From an uncultured Macromonas sp. (lineage in GTDB: Bacteria; Pseudomonadota; Gammaproteobacteria; Burkholderiales; Burkholderiaceae): 27,828 nucleotides of DNA. The number at the start of each line of letters is the position of its first letter. Within the stretch, counting starts at the first letter, position 1. Position numbers and translations under genes: made by a program. Under the pieces are notes generated by a model that did no database searches, was not told where the DNA came from, and saw nothing but the letters and a program-made list of their open reading frames with translations. This document shows, piece by piece, positions 12,050 to 21,650 of this stretch. The stretch spans positions 1 to 27,828 of the forward strand of contig CAMLOF010000007.1 in the NCBI GenBank assembly GCA_946481585.1. The letters run 5' to 3'.

Positions 12050-12709
12050 TCAACGGAAGCGAGGCTGGGGCTTGGTGGCCAGTTCGCCGTCCACCGTTGC
12101 CAGGTAGTTGGCGATCTGCTTGAGTTCTGCAGGTTTGAACTGCTTGGCGATGCCACCCATGATGCCGTTGGAACGGCCAACGTACTGGTTACCCTCGACC
12201 GTATAGGACTTCAGGGCCACGTAGAGGTAGTCGGCGTGCTGACCAGCAATCTTGGGGTAGCTGGGGTCGATAGGCTTGCTGAAGTTGGCGCCATGGCAGG
12301 ACACGCAAGCACCCTTTTCCAGCAGAGCGGCAACGGCAGCGGGAGCAGCCTTGGGGGCATCAGGCGCGGTAACGCCAGCGTTGTGGCCACTGTAGAAGGC
12401 GGCAAGATCGGCAATGTCCTGCTCATTCAACGACGCGGCAATGCCACGCATGGTGGGGTGCTTGCGATCGCCCTTCTGATAGGCTGTGAGCGCAGCGGCA
12501 ATGTACTTGTCGGACTGGCCGGAAATCTTGGGCACCTTGTGGATTTCCGGGAAGCTGTTCTGGTAACCCGGAATGCCGTGGCAGCCAATGCACATGGCGG
12601 CCTTGGTTTCGCCGACCTTCGCGTCACCCTGGGCATGGGCCGTGAAAGTCAGGGCGACGGTCGCGCTTGCGACAACGGTTTTCAACAAGGTGGACAACGG
12701 TTTGTTCAT
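12050..12709 (-). CDS. Di-heme cytochrome c4-type protein
   Basis: The 219-residue protein has a signal peptide (1-27, ending AHAQ) and two class I cytochrome c domains. The heme sites are C40-IGC-H44 and C135-VSC-H139, with probable axial methionines M87 and M184. The two-domain layout, the repeated KISGQ/KIAGQ segments and the length match periplasmic cytochrome c4, which feeds electrons to terminal oxidases. The ATG at 12709 is chosen because it begins the signal peptide; the frame is open to 12784. It is the only gene of its transcript, ended by a strong terminator. Upstream is a perfect TATAAT (12760-12755, minus) and an FNR-like box just downstream of it, which would allow repression at low oxygen. 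The electron partner is not encoded here. Confidence 0.93.
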   Translation of the reverse strand: MNKPLSTLLKTVVASATVALTFTAHAQGDAKVGETKAAMCIGCHGIPGYQNSFPEIHKVPKISGQSDKYIAAALTAYQKGDRKHPTMRGIAASLNEQDIADLAAFYSGHNAGVTAPDAPKAAPAAVAALLEKGACVSCHGANFSKPIDPSYPKIAGQHADYLYVALKSYTVEGNQYVGRSNGIMGGIAKQFKPAELKQIANYLATVDGELATKPQPRFR

Positions 12710-12734
12710 TTTGCAAGCACAATCAGAAGGACGT

Positions 12735-12748
12735 TTGACAAAAATCAA
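12735..12748. promoter_or_regulatory. FNR/CRP-family-like box between cytochrome c4 and moxR
   Basis: TTGAC-AAAA-ATCAA matches the FNR consensus TTGAT-N4-ATCAA at 9 of 10 defined bases. For the cytochrome promoter (-10 at 12760-12755, minus) the box would sit near +1 to +14. For the plus-strand promoter it overlaps the -35 hexamer. Either position predicts repression. The match could be chance, because TTGACA is itself a -35 consensus. Confidence 0.55.
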
Positions 12749-12754
12749 CGCGCG

Positions 12755-12760
12755 ATTATA
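12755..12760 (-). promoter_or_regulatory. -10 element of the cytochrome c4 promoter
   Basis: The minus strand reads TATAAT, a perfect -10 hexamer, 46 bases before the cytochrome ATG. No good -35 is visible at 16-18 bases, so an activator or an extended contact may be needed. Confidence 0.5.
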
Positions 12761-12846
12761 TAGACTCGCCCTTGAGCAATTCACCCTTGAAAACCCTTGG
12801 CCGCACGTAATGTCGCGGCGAGGCCCAAGTTACCGGCAGCAACCCC

Positions 12847-13689
<843 letters not shown>

Positions 13690-13698
13690 AGGCCGGAC

Positions 13699-13935
13699 AT
13701 GGAACAGCAGACTGAACGCATGCTCAAACAGGGGGTGTCCGACGCCGTGGGGTTCCTGGGTGGCGCTCTTCTGGGTTACTGGGTCAGCGAGTGGATGGGA
13801 TGGAGCATCTTCACCGAGGGTTATGGCAGCGGCAGCGTGCTTGGGATTTTGGCTGTGGGCCTGGGCGGCGGCGGGGGGCTGCACCTGGCACGCCGCTGGC
13901 AGCGCGCCAACCTTCAGGACAAGAACAAGGGGTAA
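13699..13935 (+). CDS. Small two-helix membrane protein of unknown function
   Basis: The 78-residue protein has two likely membrane helices (about 15-37 and 45-64) with a glycine-rich second helix, a short polar loop and a basic tail (HLARRWQRANLQDKNKG). I do not recognise a family. GAAGG lies 6 bases before the ATG at 13699. The gene sits 9 bases after the ATPase gene and 3 before the acetyltransferase gene, so it is clearly inside the operon. It may anchor or assist the MoxR/VWA pair at the membrane; this is inferred from position only. Confidence 0.72.
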   Translation: MEQQTERMLKQGVSDAVGFLGGALLGYWVSEWMGWSIFTEGYGSGSVLGILAVGLGGGGGLHLARRWQRANLQDKNKG

Positions 13936-13938
13936 GGC

Positions 13939-14541
13939 ATGGCCTTCGTTGAACCGGTGACCCTGTCTGCGCATGGCGTTGCGCTGGTTCCCTTGTCTTT
14001 GGAACACGAAGACGGGCTGAAAGCCGCCGCAGCGGATGGCGAATTGTGGAAGCTGCGCATCACCTCGGTGCCCGAGCCTGAGAACACCCGCAAATACATT
14101 GAAGACGCCCTGGCCATGCGCGAAGCGGGCAACCGCTTTGCCTTTGCTGTGACAGACAGTGCCACTGGCGAAGTGCTGGGTTCCACCAGTTATCACGACA
14201 TCATCCCTGCCGTGCGGCGCGTGGAAATTGGCTACACCTGGTACGCCAAGAGCCACCAGCGCACGCACGTGAACACGGTGTGCAAGCTGCTGATGATGGG
14301 TCATGCCTTCGACACGCTGGGCTGCCACGTGGTGGGGTGGCGCACCGACAACTACAACTTTGCGTCGCAACGCGCGATTGAACGCCTTGGCGCGAGGAAG
14401 GACGGCGTGATACGCGGCCACGCACTGCGTCGCGATGGCACGATCCGCGACACCGTGATGTACAGCATGCGCAGCGGTGAGTGGCCTGAGGCGAAGGCGC
14501 AACTGCTGTACCTCTTGAGGCAGCGGGGCACCATCGGCTGA
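13939..14541 (+). CDS. GNAT-family acetyltransferase, RimJ/RimL-like
   Basis: The 200-residue protein fits the RimJ/RimL branch of the GNAT fold. It starts with a VTLSAHGVALVPLSLEH segment, has a central strand RRVEIGYTWYAKSHQRTHVNT with the acetyl-CoA-binding turn, and a late GWRTDNYNFASQRAIERLGARKDGV motif. Members acetylate protein N-termini or small molecules; the substrate is not predictable here. It is embedded in the MoxR-VWA-tamAB operon with a 3-base gap upstream and 29 bases downstream. An acetyltransferase between MoxR and VWA genes is not a standard part of that pair. Confidence 0.88.
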   Translation: MAFVEPVTLSAHGVALVPLSLEHEDGLKAAAADGELWKLRITSVPEPENTRKYIEDALAMREAGNRFAFAVTDSATGEVLGSTSYHDIIPAVRRVEIGYTWYAKSHQRTHVNTVCKLLMMGHAFDTLGCHVVGWRTDNYNFASQRAIERLGARKDGVIRGHALRRDGTIRDTVMYSMRSGEWPEAKAQLLYLLRQRGTIG

Positions 14542-14570
14542 GGTGCGGAAGCGGACATGCGGAGGCTGAC

Positions 14571-15770
14571 ATGCTGATCGACTTTTTCTACACCCTGCGC
14601 GCCGCGAAGCTGCCGGTGTCGGTGAAGGAATACCTGACGCTGCTGGAAGCGCTGAAAGCCGACGTGGTGGGCCCGCGCAACCCGGACGCCTGCACGCTGG
14701 ACGACTTCTATTACCTGAGCCGCACCGCGCTGGTGAAAGACGAGAAGCATTACGACAAGTTTGACCGCGCCTTTGCCGCCTACTTCAAGGGTGTGGAAAT
14801 GCTGGCGGACTTCAACAAGGAGATTCCCGCCAACTGGCTGCGCAAGGAGCTGGAGCGGCTGCTCTCTGACGAGCAAAAGGCCAATGCGCCCAAGATGGAT
14901 TGGGACGAGCTGATGGAGACGCTGAAAAAGCGTCTTGAAGAACAGAAGGAGCGCCACGAGGGCGGCAGCAAGTGGATAGGCACGGGTGGCACGTCACCCT
15001 TTGGCCACGGCGGCTTCAACCCGCAGGGCATACGCATAGGCGCGAACCGGGAAAAAGGTGGCGGCAACAAGAGCGCCGTGAAGGTGTGGGACCAGCGCGC
15101 CTACCGCGACTACGACGACACCCAGGAGCTGGGCACACGCAATATCAAGATGGCGCTGCGCCGTCTGCGCAAGTTTGCGCGTGAAGGCAACGAACTGGAG
15201 CTGGACCTGCCAGACACCATCCGTGCCACGGCGGCCAACGCGGGCTGGCTGGACATCAAAATGGTGCCCGAGCGGCACAACAACGTGAAGGTGCTGCTGC
15301 TGATGGACGTGGGCGGCACCATGGACGAGCACATCCAGCGTGTGGAGGAACTCTTCAGCGCGGCCAAGAACGAGTTCAAGCACCTGGAGTTCTATTACTT
15401 CCACAACTGTGTGTACGACTTTGTGTGGAAGAACAACCGCCGCCGCTACGCCGAGAAGTTCGAGACTTGGGACATCATCCGCAAGTACAACAAGGATTAC
15501 AAGCTCATCTTCGTAGGTGACGCCACCATGAGCCCCTACGAGATCCTGCAGCCCGGCGGCAGCGTGGAATACAACAACGAGGAAGCGGGTGCCGAATGGC
15601 TGCAACGGCTCACACACGCTTTCCCCAAATTCGCCTGGATCAACCCTGAGCCACAGGGCGTGTGGCAGTACCGGCAGAGCATCGCAATCGTTCAGCAGCT
15701 CATGGGCCAGCGCATGTACCCGCTCACGCTCAAGGGGCTGGAAGAGGCGATGCGGACCCTGTCGAAGTGA
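14571..15770 (+). CDS. VWA-domain protein, CoxE-like
   Basis: The 399-residue protein has a charged N-terminal region (about 1-220) and a C-terminal von Willebrand A domain starting near 240 with strand VKVLLLMDVGGTMD. The metal site that is normally DxSxS reads D246-V-G-G-T250, so the first serine is replaced by glycine and the second by threonine. That variant occurs in this CoxE-type branch, but metal binding may be weakened. GGAGG lies 5 bases before the ATG at 14571. VWA proteins of this kind work with MoxR ATPases in assembly or activation of partner proteins, matching the ATPase gene upstream. The stop overlaps the tamA start (GTGA), which is a striking link to outer membrane assembly. 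Confidence 0.9.
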   Translation: MLIDFFYTLRAAKLPVSVKEYLTLLEALKADVVGPRNPDACTLDDFYYLSRTALVKDEKHYDKFDRAFAAYFKGVEMLADFNKEIPANWLRKELERLLSDEQKANAPKMDWDELMETLKKRLEEQKERHEGGSKWIGTGGTSPFGHGGFNPQGIRIGANREKGGGNKSAVKVWDQRAYRDYDDTQELGTRNIKMALRRLRKFAREGNELELDLPDTIRATAANAGWLDIKMVPERHNNVKVLLLMDVGGTMDEHIQRVEELFSAAKNEFKHLEFYYFHNCVYDFVWKNNRRRYAEKFETWDIIRKYNKDYKLIFVGDATMSPYEILQPGGSVEYNNEEAGAEWLQRLTHAFPKFAWINPEPQGVWQYRQSIAIVQQLMGQRMYPLTLKGLEEAMRTLSK

Positions 15771-17593
15771 GACGCTGGCACCCTGCCCTTGCGCGTGCCG
15801 CCCTGGCCCTGCTGCTGTGTGGCAGCGGGTCGCACGTGGCACAGGCACAAACGCCACCCGAAGCCAGCAAGCAGCCCTTCACGTTGGAGGTTGTGGCACC
15901 CGCACCGCTGAACGACTTTGTGCGCAGGCACGCCGAACTGCAACGCTTCCAGGCACTGGATGACCTGACCCCACAGGAACTGGAACGTCTGCTGGCCACG
16001 GCGCCAGAAAACATACGCCGCCTGCTGGGCACGCAAGGGTACTTTGCGCCGCGCGTGCAGGTGCAACTGCTTCCTGCCACCCAGGACAATGTGCCGCCGG
16101 TGGTCCAGGTGACCGTGGAGCCGGGCGCGCGCACGCAGGTGGCCAAGGTTGCCATCGGCCTGCAAGGCGAAGTGCGCGACAACCCCGCCAGCGCCGAGCA
16201 ACGCGCTGCCGTACAGGGGGAATGGGCGCTGCCGGTGGGCGAGCCCTTCACGCAAGCGGCGTGGGACACGGCCAAGAACCAGGCTCTGCGCAGCCTGGCC
16301 AACCGTGTGTACCCACGCGCGCGCATCACGAACAGCCTGGCCGACATCGACCCCGAACGGCACGAGGCCCATCTGAACGTAGACCTGGATTCGGGCCCGG
16401 CCTATGCCTTTGGCGACATCGCCGTGGAGGGCGCGCAGCGCTACGACCCGGACATGGCGCGGCGGCTTACCCGGCTGGCGGGCGTGCGCCGTGGCGCCCC
16501 CTACGATGAGGCCGTGTTGCAGGCTGCGCAGCAGCGTCTGGTGGACAGTGGCTATTACGCGTCGGCCTTTGTGATGGTGGATGAGACCGACACACCCCAG
16601 GATGCCCCGGTGCAGGTGCGGGTACGCGAGGCGCGGCTGCAAAAGCTGGTGCTGGGCGTGGGCGCCAGCACCGACAACGGACCGCGCCTGAGCCTGGAAC
16701 ACACACACCTGAACGTGCCCGGCCTGCATTGGCGCGCCGACACCAACCTGAAGCTGGAGCGCGATGCCAGCACGCTGGGCACCCAGCTGCAAAGCCCGGT
16801 GGACGACCAGGGCTGGCATTGGGTGACTGGCGTGCAGCTGCAACGCGTGCAGGACGACCCCAGCGTGACCCACAGCCAGCAGTGGCGTGTTGGCCAGGCA
16901 CAAAACGGCGCGGAACTGGACCGCAGCTTCTTCCTGCAGTACGACCGTTCGCGCATCACCGACCCTGGCCTGCCCGATGCGGATGCCGAATCGTCCATCA
17001 GCGCCAACTACGCGTGGACACGGCGGCGCTTCGACGACATCACCTTCCCACGCCGGGGGCACGGCCTGGCCGTCGAGCTGGGCGCAGGCGTGACACTTTC
17101 GCAAGAGCGCCAGCCTTACCTGCGCGCCAAGGCGCGCTGGCTAGGCTACTGGCCCGTGGCCTCGGACAGCACACGGCCCAGCCGCCTGGCACTGCGCCTG
17201 GAAGGGGGCGCCGTTTGGGCGCGCAACAACGCCCCAGTGCCCGCCACGCAACGCTTTCTGGCGGGTGGCGACCAGAGCGTGCGCGGCTACGGCCCGCGCG
17301 AAATCGGCATTCCCCTGGCCAGCGGCGGTGTGGACCCTGGCCGCTTGCTGACCGTGGCCAGCCTGGAATGGCAGCGCCCGATATGGGTTGACGGCAAACG
17401 CAGCCCCTGGGAGGCCGCCCTTTTCGTTGACGCGGGTGCCGTGGGCGACACCGCAAAAGACCTGGACCCGAAGGTTGGCATAGGCGCGGGCGTGCGCTAC
17501 CGCAGCCCGGTGGGGCCGCTTCAGCTGGATTTGGCCTATGGCCTGGACAAGAAGCAGTTGCGGCTGCACCTGAGCGTGGGGTTTGCGTTTTGA
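15767..17593 (+). CDS. tamA: Translocation and assembly module outer membrane protein TamA
   Basis: From the GTG at 15767 the protein has 608 residues: a signal peptide (RRWHPALARAALALLLCGSG..AQAQ), N-terminal POTRA domains, and an Omp85-type barrel ending in VGFAF with the terminal phenylalanine. The conserved barrel block FLAGGDQSVRGYGPREIG contains the RGY lid-lock motif of the BamA/TamA superfamily. TamA works with TamB in outer membrane protein insertion and lipid transport. The open frame extends to 15662 inside the VWA gene, but only the GTG that overlaps the VWA stop gives a normal signal peptide. The next gene, tamB, also overlaps by 4 bases. Confidence 0.94.
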   Translation: MRRWHPALARAALALLLCGSGSHVAQAQTPPEASKQPFTLEVVAPAPLNDFVRRHAELQRFQALDDLTPQELERLLATAPENIRRLLGTQGYFAPRVQVQLLPATQDNVPPVVQVTVEPGARTQVAKVAIGLQGEVRDNPASAEQRAAVQGEWALPVGEPFTQAAWDTAKNQALRSLANRVYPRARITNSLADIDPERHEAHLNVDLDSGPAYAFGDIAVEGAQRYDPDMARRLTRLAGVRRGAPYDEAVLQAAQQRLVDSGYYASAFVMVDETDTPQDAPVQVRVREARLQKLVLGVGASTDNGPRLSLEHTHLNVPGLHWRADTNLKLERDASTLGTQLQSPVDDQGWHWVTGVQLQRVQDDPSVTHSQQWRVGQAQNGAELDRSFFLQYDRSRITDPGLPDADAESSISANYAWTRRRFDDITFPRRGHGLAVELGAGVTLSQERQPYLRAKARWLGYWPVASDSTRPSRLALRLEGGAVWARNNAPVPATQRFLAGGDQSVRGYGPREIGIPLASGGVDPGRLLTVASLEWQRPIWVDGKRSPWEAALFVDAGAVGDTAKDLDPKVGIGAGVRYRSPVGPLQLDLAYGLDKKQLRLHLSVGFAF

Positions 17594-20500
17594 GCGACAC
17601 ACAAACGCCCCCTGCCCCAACCCCGCCCCAGCGTGGCAAGGGGTGGCCTACGCGCGTTTTGCGCCTGGGTGAAGGGTTGGCCGCCAGCACGGTTTGGCTG
17701 ACTGGCGCGGCAGTGGCCCTGCTTTGCAGCCTGCTGCTGGCCGCCTGGCTGTGGAGCGGGCAGGCCCAATCCCTGCCCCAAGCGCTGGGCTGGGCGCAGC
17801 GTTGGCTGGCCGATGACACGGGGCACAGCCCCCTGCAGTTCAGCAACGCGCAAGGCAGCTTGCGCGAAGGCGGCAGCATAGGCCACCTGCGCTGGCAGCA
17901 GGACAAGCTGGACGTGCAGATTGAAGAACTGGAGGTGCGCTGGCCCGCCCGGCTGCTGGCAGATGCGTTGATTCGGCGGCGGGTACAGATCGACACCTTG
18001 TCGACAAGCAGCGTGCGCGTGGTGGACGAGCGAGCACCGTCGACGGAGCCCTTGGCGCCCCCTACCACGCTGGAACTGCCCTGGCTGCGGGAAGTGAGTC
18101 TGCCCGTGAAGCTGCAACAGTTGAAACTGGAGGGACGCACTCGATTGGCACTGGGCCCTGTGCAAGCCACCTACCACTACGGCGGCAGCGCGGCAGACGG
18201 CCAACCCGGCCACCACCTGGATGTGACCCGCCTGCGCTGGGCCGAGGGTGACTACACCCTTGACGCCCAAGTGCAGACCGCCGCTCCCATGGCTATGCAG
18301 GTGCGGCTGGACGGACGCATACCCACGCGCGTACCGGTAAAGGGTGGCGCCGCGCTGGACCTGCGGGCTGAAGCCCGCGTCCACGGCACCCTGGCCACGC
18401 GGGACGCTGCGCTGCAAGTGCAGGCAGATATCAGAACCCCGGCCGCGCAGACCAACAGGCCCGCACCGTACCTGCAAGCCAACATCCACCTGCGGCCTTG
18501 GGCAGACATGCCGCTGGACAGCGGGCACCTGCAACTGCAAGACATTGACCTGGCCAGCCTGTGGCCCGGTGCGCCAGTGACACGGCTGCGTGGCGCATGG
18601 CTGGCTGACCGCAGCGGCGCAGCGTGGCGCCTGCGCGGCGAGCTGACCAACCTGCGACCCGGCCCCTGGGACCGCCAGGCACTGCCTTTGGGCAAGCTGC
18701 GCGCCGACCTGCAAATGACTGCAGACCAGTGGAAGCTGACCGAACTGCACGCCGAACTGGCGAACGCACAGCTACAGGCCCACGCCACGGCGCAACTGCG
18801 CCCCCAACCACAGTTGCCCTGGCGTGAACGCCTGACGGGCTGGGAAGGTGAATTGCAGGTTCAGGGGTTGCACCCCAACGCCCTGTTGAGCACCCTGGCC
18901 GTGCAGCCGATGGATCTGTCGGCCAAAGTGCAGGCCCGTGGAGCACTGCCGCCGTCGTCAGGAAGGTTTGAAGTCAGCGCCGGGCCCCAAGCCGGGCACG
19001 GCAGCAGCAACCGCGCCCTGCCCGCCCCCAAACTGCAAGCAGACGGGGGCTGGAACAACGGTTTGCTGGAATTGAGGCAGGTGCTCGTGCAGGCCATGGA
19101 AGTGGAGGCCAGCGCACAGGGCACGCTGGACGTGGCCGCCCGGCGCTTTGACGGTACGCTGGATGCCCGGCTGCCCGGTGTGACAGCAACGGCAAAAGGC
19201 CAGTGGCGTTTGACTACCCCGCAGCCACAAGCAGCGAACCGACCCGCCCAGACCCGCGACCAAGGCCAACTGGAAGTGGAGCTGCAACAGGCCAGCGAAC
19301 TGCAACGCTGGCTGCGCCAGACGCTGGCCACCGCCGACCGGTTGCTGCCCTCGGCGAAGCCATCAAGCCACGTGCCCGCTAAATGGCTGGACCTTGCCTT
19401 GGATGCCCAAGGCTCCCTGGCACTGGATTGGAACACCGCGCCCGGCCAGCCTACACAACTGGCAATGCGCCACCAAGGCACCGCGCGCACCAGCGACTGG
19501 AACCTGCGGACCGCACTGCAAGCCCAAGGCCAGTTGGCGTGGACCCAACGCGGACCCGATGTTCGCATGAGGGTGAGCGAACTCACCCTGCAAGGCACGG
19601 GAAAGAACCTGCCCTACGGCGCGACGCTGAACCTGCAAGGCACACCCGAGGCCCATTGGACCAACGGCACCCTGGACTTGCAGGCTGGGCGCCTGCTGAT
19701 CAAACCCGACCCTGCGCCGGGCACGCCCGCCATGTCCCGCGACCCGGTGACACTGGCCTGGGACGGGCTGCGCTGGAACGAAGCCGAACTCACCACCCGG
19801 GGGCAGGCCCAGGGGCTGGCACTGAGCTGGCTCAACGCCTGGCTGGCCAACCCCGCCGCGCCACAAGGCCCCATGGCAGCAGCAGGCTTGGCGGGTGAAC
19901 TGCTCTTCCAGGCCGATTGGGACTTGCGCTTGCCCTTGCATCAACAGGCAGCAACAGCACGCCCGGCACAAGCCCGCCTGTCGCTACGCCGCACCAGTGG
20001 CGACCTGGCGCTGGTGACGGGCGAAGGGCAACGTGCCGAACGGCTGGCAGCAGGCGTGAGTGAGGTGGCGGCGGTGGTCGAACTCACAGGCCGCACCCTG
20101 AGCACACAGCTGCGTTGGCAAAGCCAGAATGCCGGGCAGATCCAGACCGATGCACGCACAGAGCTTGCCCCGCCCACCCAGGACGCATCCTGGAGTTGGC
20201 CGGAGACCGCGCCGCTGCAAGGGCGAGTGCAGGCGGCGCTGCCCCAGGTGGGTTTGTGGTCGCGCCTGGCGCCGCCCGGCTGGCGTGTACGCGGCAGGCT
20301 CCAGGCCGACGCCACCCTGAGCGGCACCCGCCAGCAGCCCCTGTGGCGCGGCACCCTGCAAGCCGACGACCTGGCCCTGCGCTCCTTGCTGGACGGACTG
20401 GACTTCACCGACGGACAACTGCTCGCCCGCCTGGATGGCGACACCCTGCGCATCGACAGCCTGCGCCTGCGTGGCGCGGGCGGCGAACAAGGCGGGCTGC

Positions 20501-21531
20501 TCACCGGCAGCGGCTCGGCCACGTGGCCGCTGCTGCCAGCCGCAGAAGGCACCCCACCCCGCCGCGAACCCGACATCGAACTGAAGCTCCAGGCACAACA
20601 GCTGCGTCTGCTGGCCCGTGCCGACCGGCGCCTCACGCTCAGTGGCAACGTTGACGCGCGCCTGCGCGGGCAGCGGCTCGACGTGTCCGGCCGCCTGCGG
20701 GCCGACCAGGCCCTCTTCCTGCTGCCCGACGAATCCACCCCCACCCTGGGCGACGACGTGGTGGTGCGCGGCCAGCAGCGCCCCACCACGACTGCCAGCG
20801 GCACGCCCGTGCAAGCCCACGTGCAACTGGACCTGGGCCTGGGCGATGACTTCCAGGTTCGCGGACAGGGTGTGCACACCTGGCTGGCCGGGCGGTTGCA
20901 ACTCACGAGCAGCCCCAGCCAAAGTGCACCGCAGTTGACCGGCCAGGTGCGCACCGTGCGAGGCACGTACCGGGCCTACGGGCAGTCGTTGAGCATTGAA
21001 GAAGGAGTGGTGCGTTTCAATGGCGCGTACGACAACCCGACGCTGGACATTCTGGCGCTGCGGCCGCACCCCACGCAGAAGGTGGGCGTGCAGATCAGCG
21101 GCACCGCCCGCTCGCCGCGCGTGCGCCTGTACGCCGACCCCGACCTGCCCGACAGCGAGAAACTGGCCTGGCTGGTGTTGGGCCGCCCGGCCACAGGCGC
21201 AGGTGCCGAGGCCGCTGTGCTGCAACAGGCGGCTCTGGCGCTGCTCAGCGGGCAAGGCCGCACGGGTGACGGCTCGCTGACCCGCGCGCTGGGGTTGGAC
21301 GAGCTTTCATTCCAGGGCGAAGGCACCAACCCCGACGGCACCACGACGGCTGCCGCGCTCACCCTGGGCAAGCGCATCTCCAACCAGCTTTACCTGAGCT
21401 ATTCGCGCAGCGTGGTGGGCGTGATGGGCACCGTGGCCGTGCTGTACGACGTGTCGCGCTACGTGACCCTGCGCGCCCAGGCGGGCGACGACAACGCGAT
21501 CGACCTCATCTTCACGCGGCGCTTCGACTGA
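17590..21531 (+). CDS. tamB: Translocation and assembly module protein TamB
   Basis: The 1313-residue protein has one N-terminal membrane anchor (about 31-57) and a very long beta-rich periplasmic region without other helices. It ends in a DUF490/TamB domain (about 950-1313) with motifs such as LTGQVRTVRGTYRAYGQSLSIEEGVVRFNG and a YLSYSRSVVGVMGTVAVLYDVS end. TamB spans the periplasm as a groove-like AsmA-type protein and docks on TamA. The start is TTG at 17590, overlapping the tamA stop (TTGA). The length is in the usual range. A perfect 12-base GC palindrome follows the stop at 21532-21543, without a T-run. Confidence 0.95.
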   Translation: MSDTQTPPAPTPPQRGKGWPTRVLRLGEGLAASTVWLTGAAVALLCSLLLAAWLWSGQAQSLPQALGWAQRWLADDTGHSPLQFSNAQGSLREGGSIGHLRWQQDKLDVQIEELEVRWPARLLADALIRRRVQIDTLSTSSVRVVDERAPSTEPLAPPTTLELPWLREVSLPVKLQQLKLEGRTRLALGPVQATYHYGGSAADGQPGHHLDVTRLRWAEGDYTLDAQVQTAAPMAMQVRLDGRIPTRVPVKGGAALDLRAEARVHGTLATRDAALQVQADIRTPAAQTNRPAPYLQANIHLRPWADMPLDSGHLQLQDIDLASLWPGAPVTRLRGAWLADRSGAAWRLRGELTNLRPGPWDRQALPLGKLRADLQMTADQWKLTELHAELANAQLQAHATAQLRPQPQLPWRERLTGWEGELQVQGLHPNALLSTLAVQPMDLSAKVQARGALPPSSGRFEVSAGPQAGHGSSNRALPAPKLQADGGWNNGLLELRQVLVQAMEVEASAQGTLDVAARRFDGTLDARLPGVTATAKGQWRLTTPQPQAANRPAQTRDQGQLEVELQQASELQRWLRQTLATADRLLPSAKPSSHVPAKWLDLALDAQGSLALDWNTAPGQPTQLAMRHQGTARTSDWNLRTALQAQGQLAWTQRGPDVRMRVSELTLQGTGKNLPYGATLNLQGTPEAHWTNGTLDLQAGRLLIKPDPAPGTPAMSRDPVTLAWDGLRWNEAELTTRGQAQGLALSWLNAWLANPAAPQGPMAAAGLAGELLFQADWDLRLPLHQQAATARPAQARLSLRRTSGDLALVTGEGQRAERLAAGVSEVAAVVELTGRTLSTQLRWQSQNAGQIQTDARTELAPPTQDASWSWPETAPLQGRVQAALPQVGLWSRLAPPGWRVRGRLQADATLSGTRQQPLWRGTLQADDLALRSLLDGLDFTDGQLLARLDGDTLRIDSLRLRGAGGEQGGLLTGSGSATWPLLPAAEGTPPRREPDIELKLQAQQLRLLARADRRLTLSGNVDARLRGQRLDVSGRLRADQALFLLPDESTPTLGDDVVVRGQQRPTTTASGTPVQAHVQLDLGLGDDFQVRGQGVHTWLAGRLQLTSSPSQSAPQLTGQVRTVRGTYRAYGQSLSIEEGVVRFNGAYDNPTLDILALRPHPTQKVGVQISGTARSPRVRLYADPDLPDSEKLAWLVLGRPATGAGAEAAVLQQAALALLSGQGRTGDGSLTRALGLDELSFQGEGTNPDGTTTAAALTLGKRISNQLYLSYSRSVVGVMGTVAVLYDVSRYVTLRAQAGDDNAIDLIFTRRFD

Positions 21532-21550
21532 ACGGGCGCCCGTGGCCCGG

Positions 21551-21556
21551 TACAAT
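21551..21556 (+). promoter_or_regulatory. -10 element of the tRNA-Arg gene
   Basis: TACAAT lies 10 bases before the mature tRNA 5' end and is followed by an all-G/C stretch. A GC-rich discriminator is typical of stable-RNA promoters under stringent control. No convincing -35 is seen at 16-18 bases. Confidence 0.55.
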
Positions 21557-21566
21557 CCGGCCCGGC

Positions 21567-21641
21567 CTCCTCGTAGTTCAATGGATAGAACGGCCGCCTC
21601 CTAAGCGGCAAATACAGGTTCGATTCCTGTCGAGGGGACCA
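21567..21641 (+). tRNA. tRNA-Arg, anticodon CCT
   Basis: All arms fold by eye. The acceptor is CTCCTCG with CGAGGGG (one T-G wobble), the D stem GTTC/GAAC, the anticodon stem GCCGC/GCGGC with loop CTCCTAA giving anticodon CCT at 21600-21602, the variable loop has 4 bases, the T arm is ACAGG-TTCGATT-CCTGT, the discriminator is A, and CCA is encoded at 21639-21641. It decodes AGG arginine codons. It lies between tamB and the convergent iron permease gene. No attachment-site duplication or integrase is visible. Confidence 0.97.
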
Positions 21642-21650
21642 GTCCCCGGC

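Larger units (their letters stand above)
12735..12762 (+). promoter_or_regulatory. Probable sigma-70 promoter of the moxR-tamB operon
   Basis: A perfect -35 TTGACA (12735-12740) is followed after 16 bases by TATATA (12757-12762), predicting a start near 12769 and a leader of about 78 bases before the ATPase gene. The element is much stronger than anything else in the window. Its -10 overlaps the minus-strand TATAAT of the cytochrome promoter. Confidence 0.65.

Noticed and set aside
15692..17104. A 470-codon minus-strand frame opposite the VWA/tamA junction
   Set aside because: It spans the junction of two sound genes and contains no recognisable motif.
21532..21543. Perfect 12-base palindrome ACGGGCGCCCGT after tamB as a terminator
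   Set aside because: It has no loop and no T-run. It may be chance in GC-rich DNA.
21634..21647. GGGGACCAGTCCCC overlapping the tRNA 3' end, as a terminator or attachment site
   Set aside because: The stem has only 5 bases with a 4-base loop, with no T-run, no second copy and no integrase nearby.
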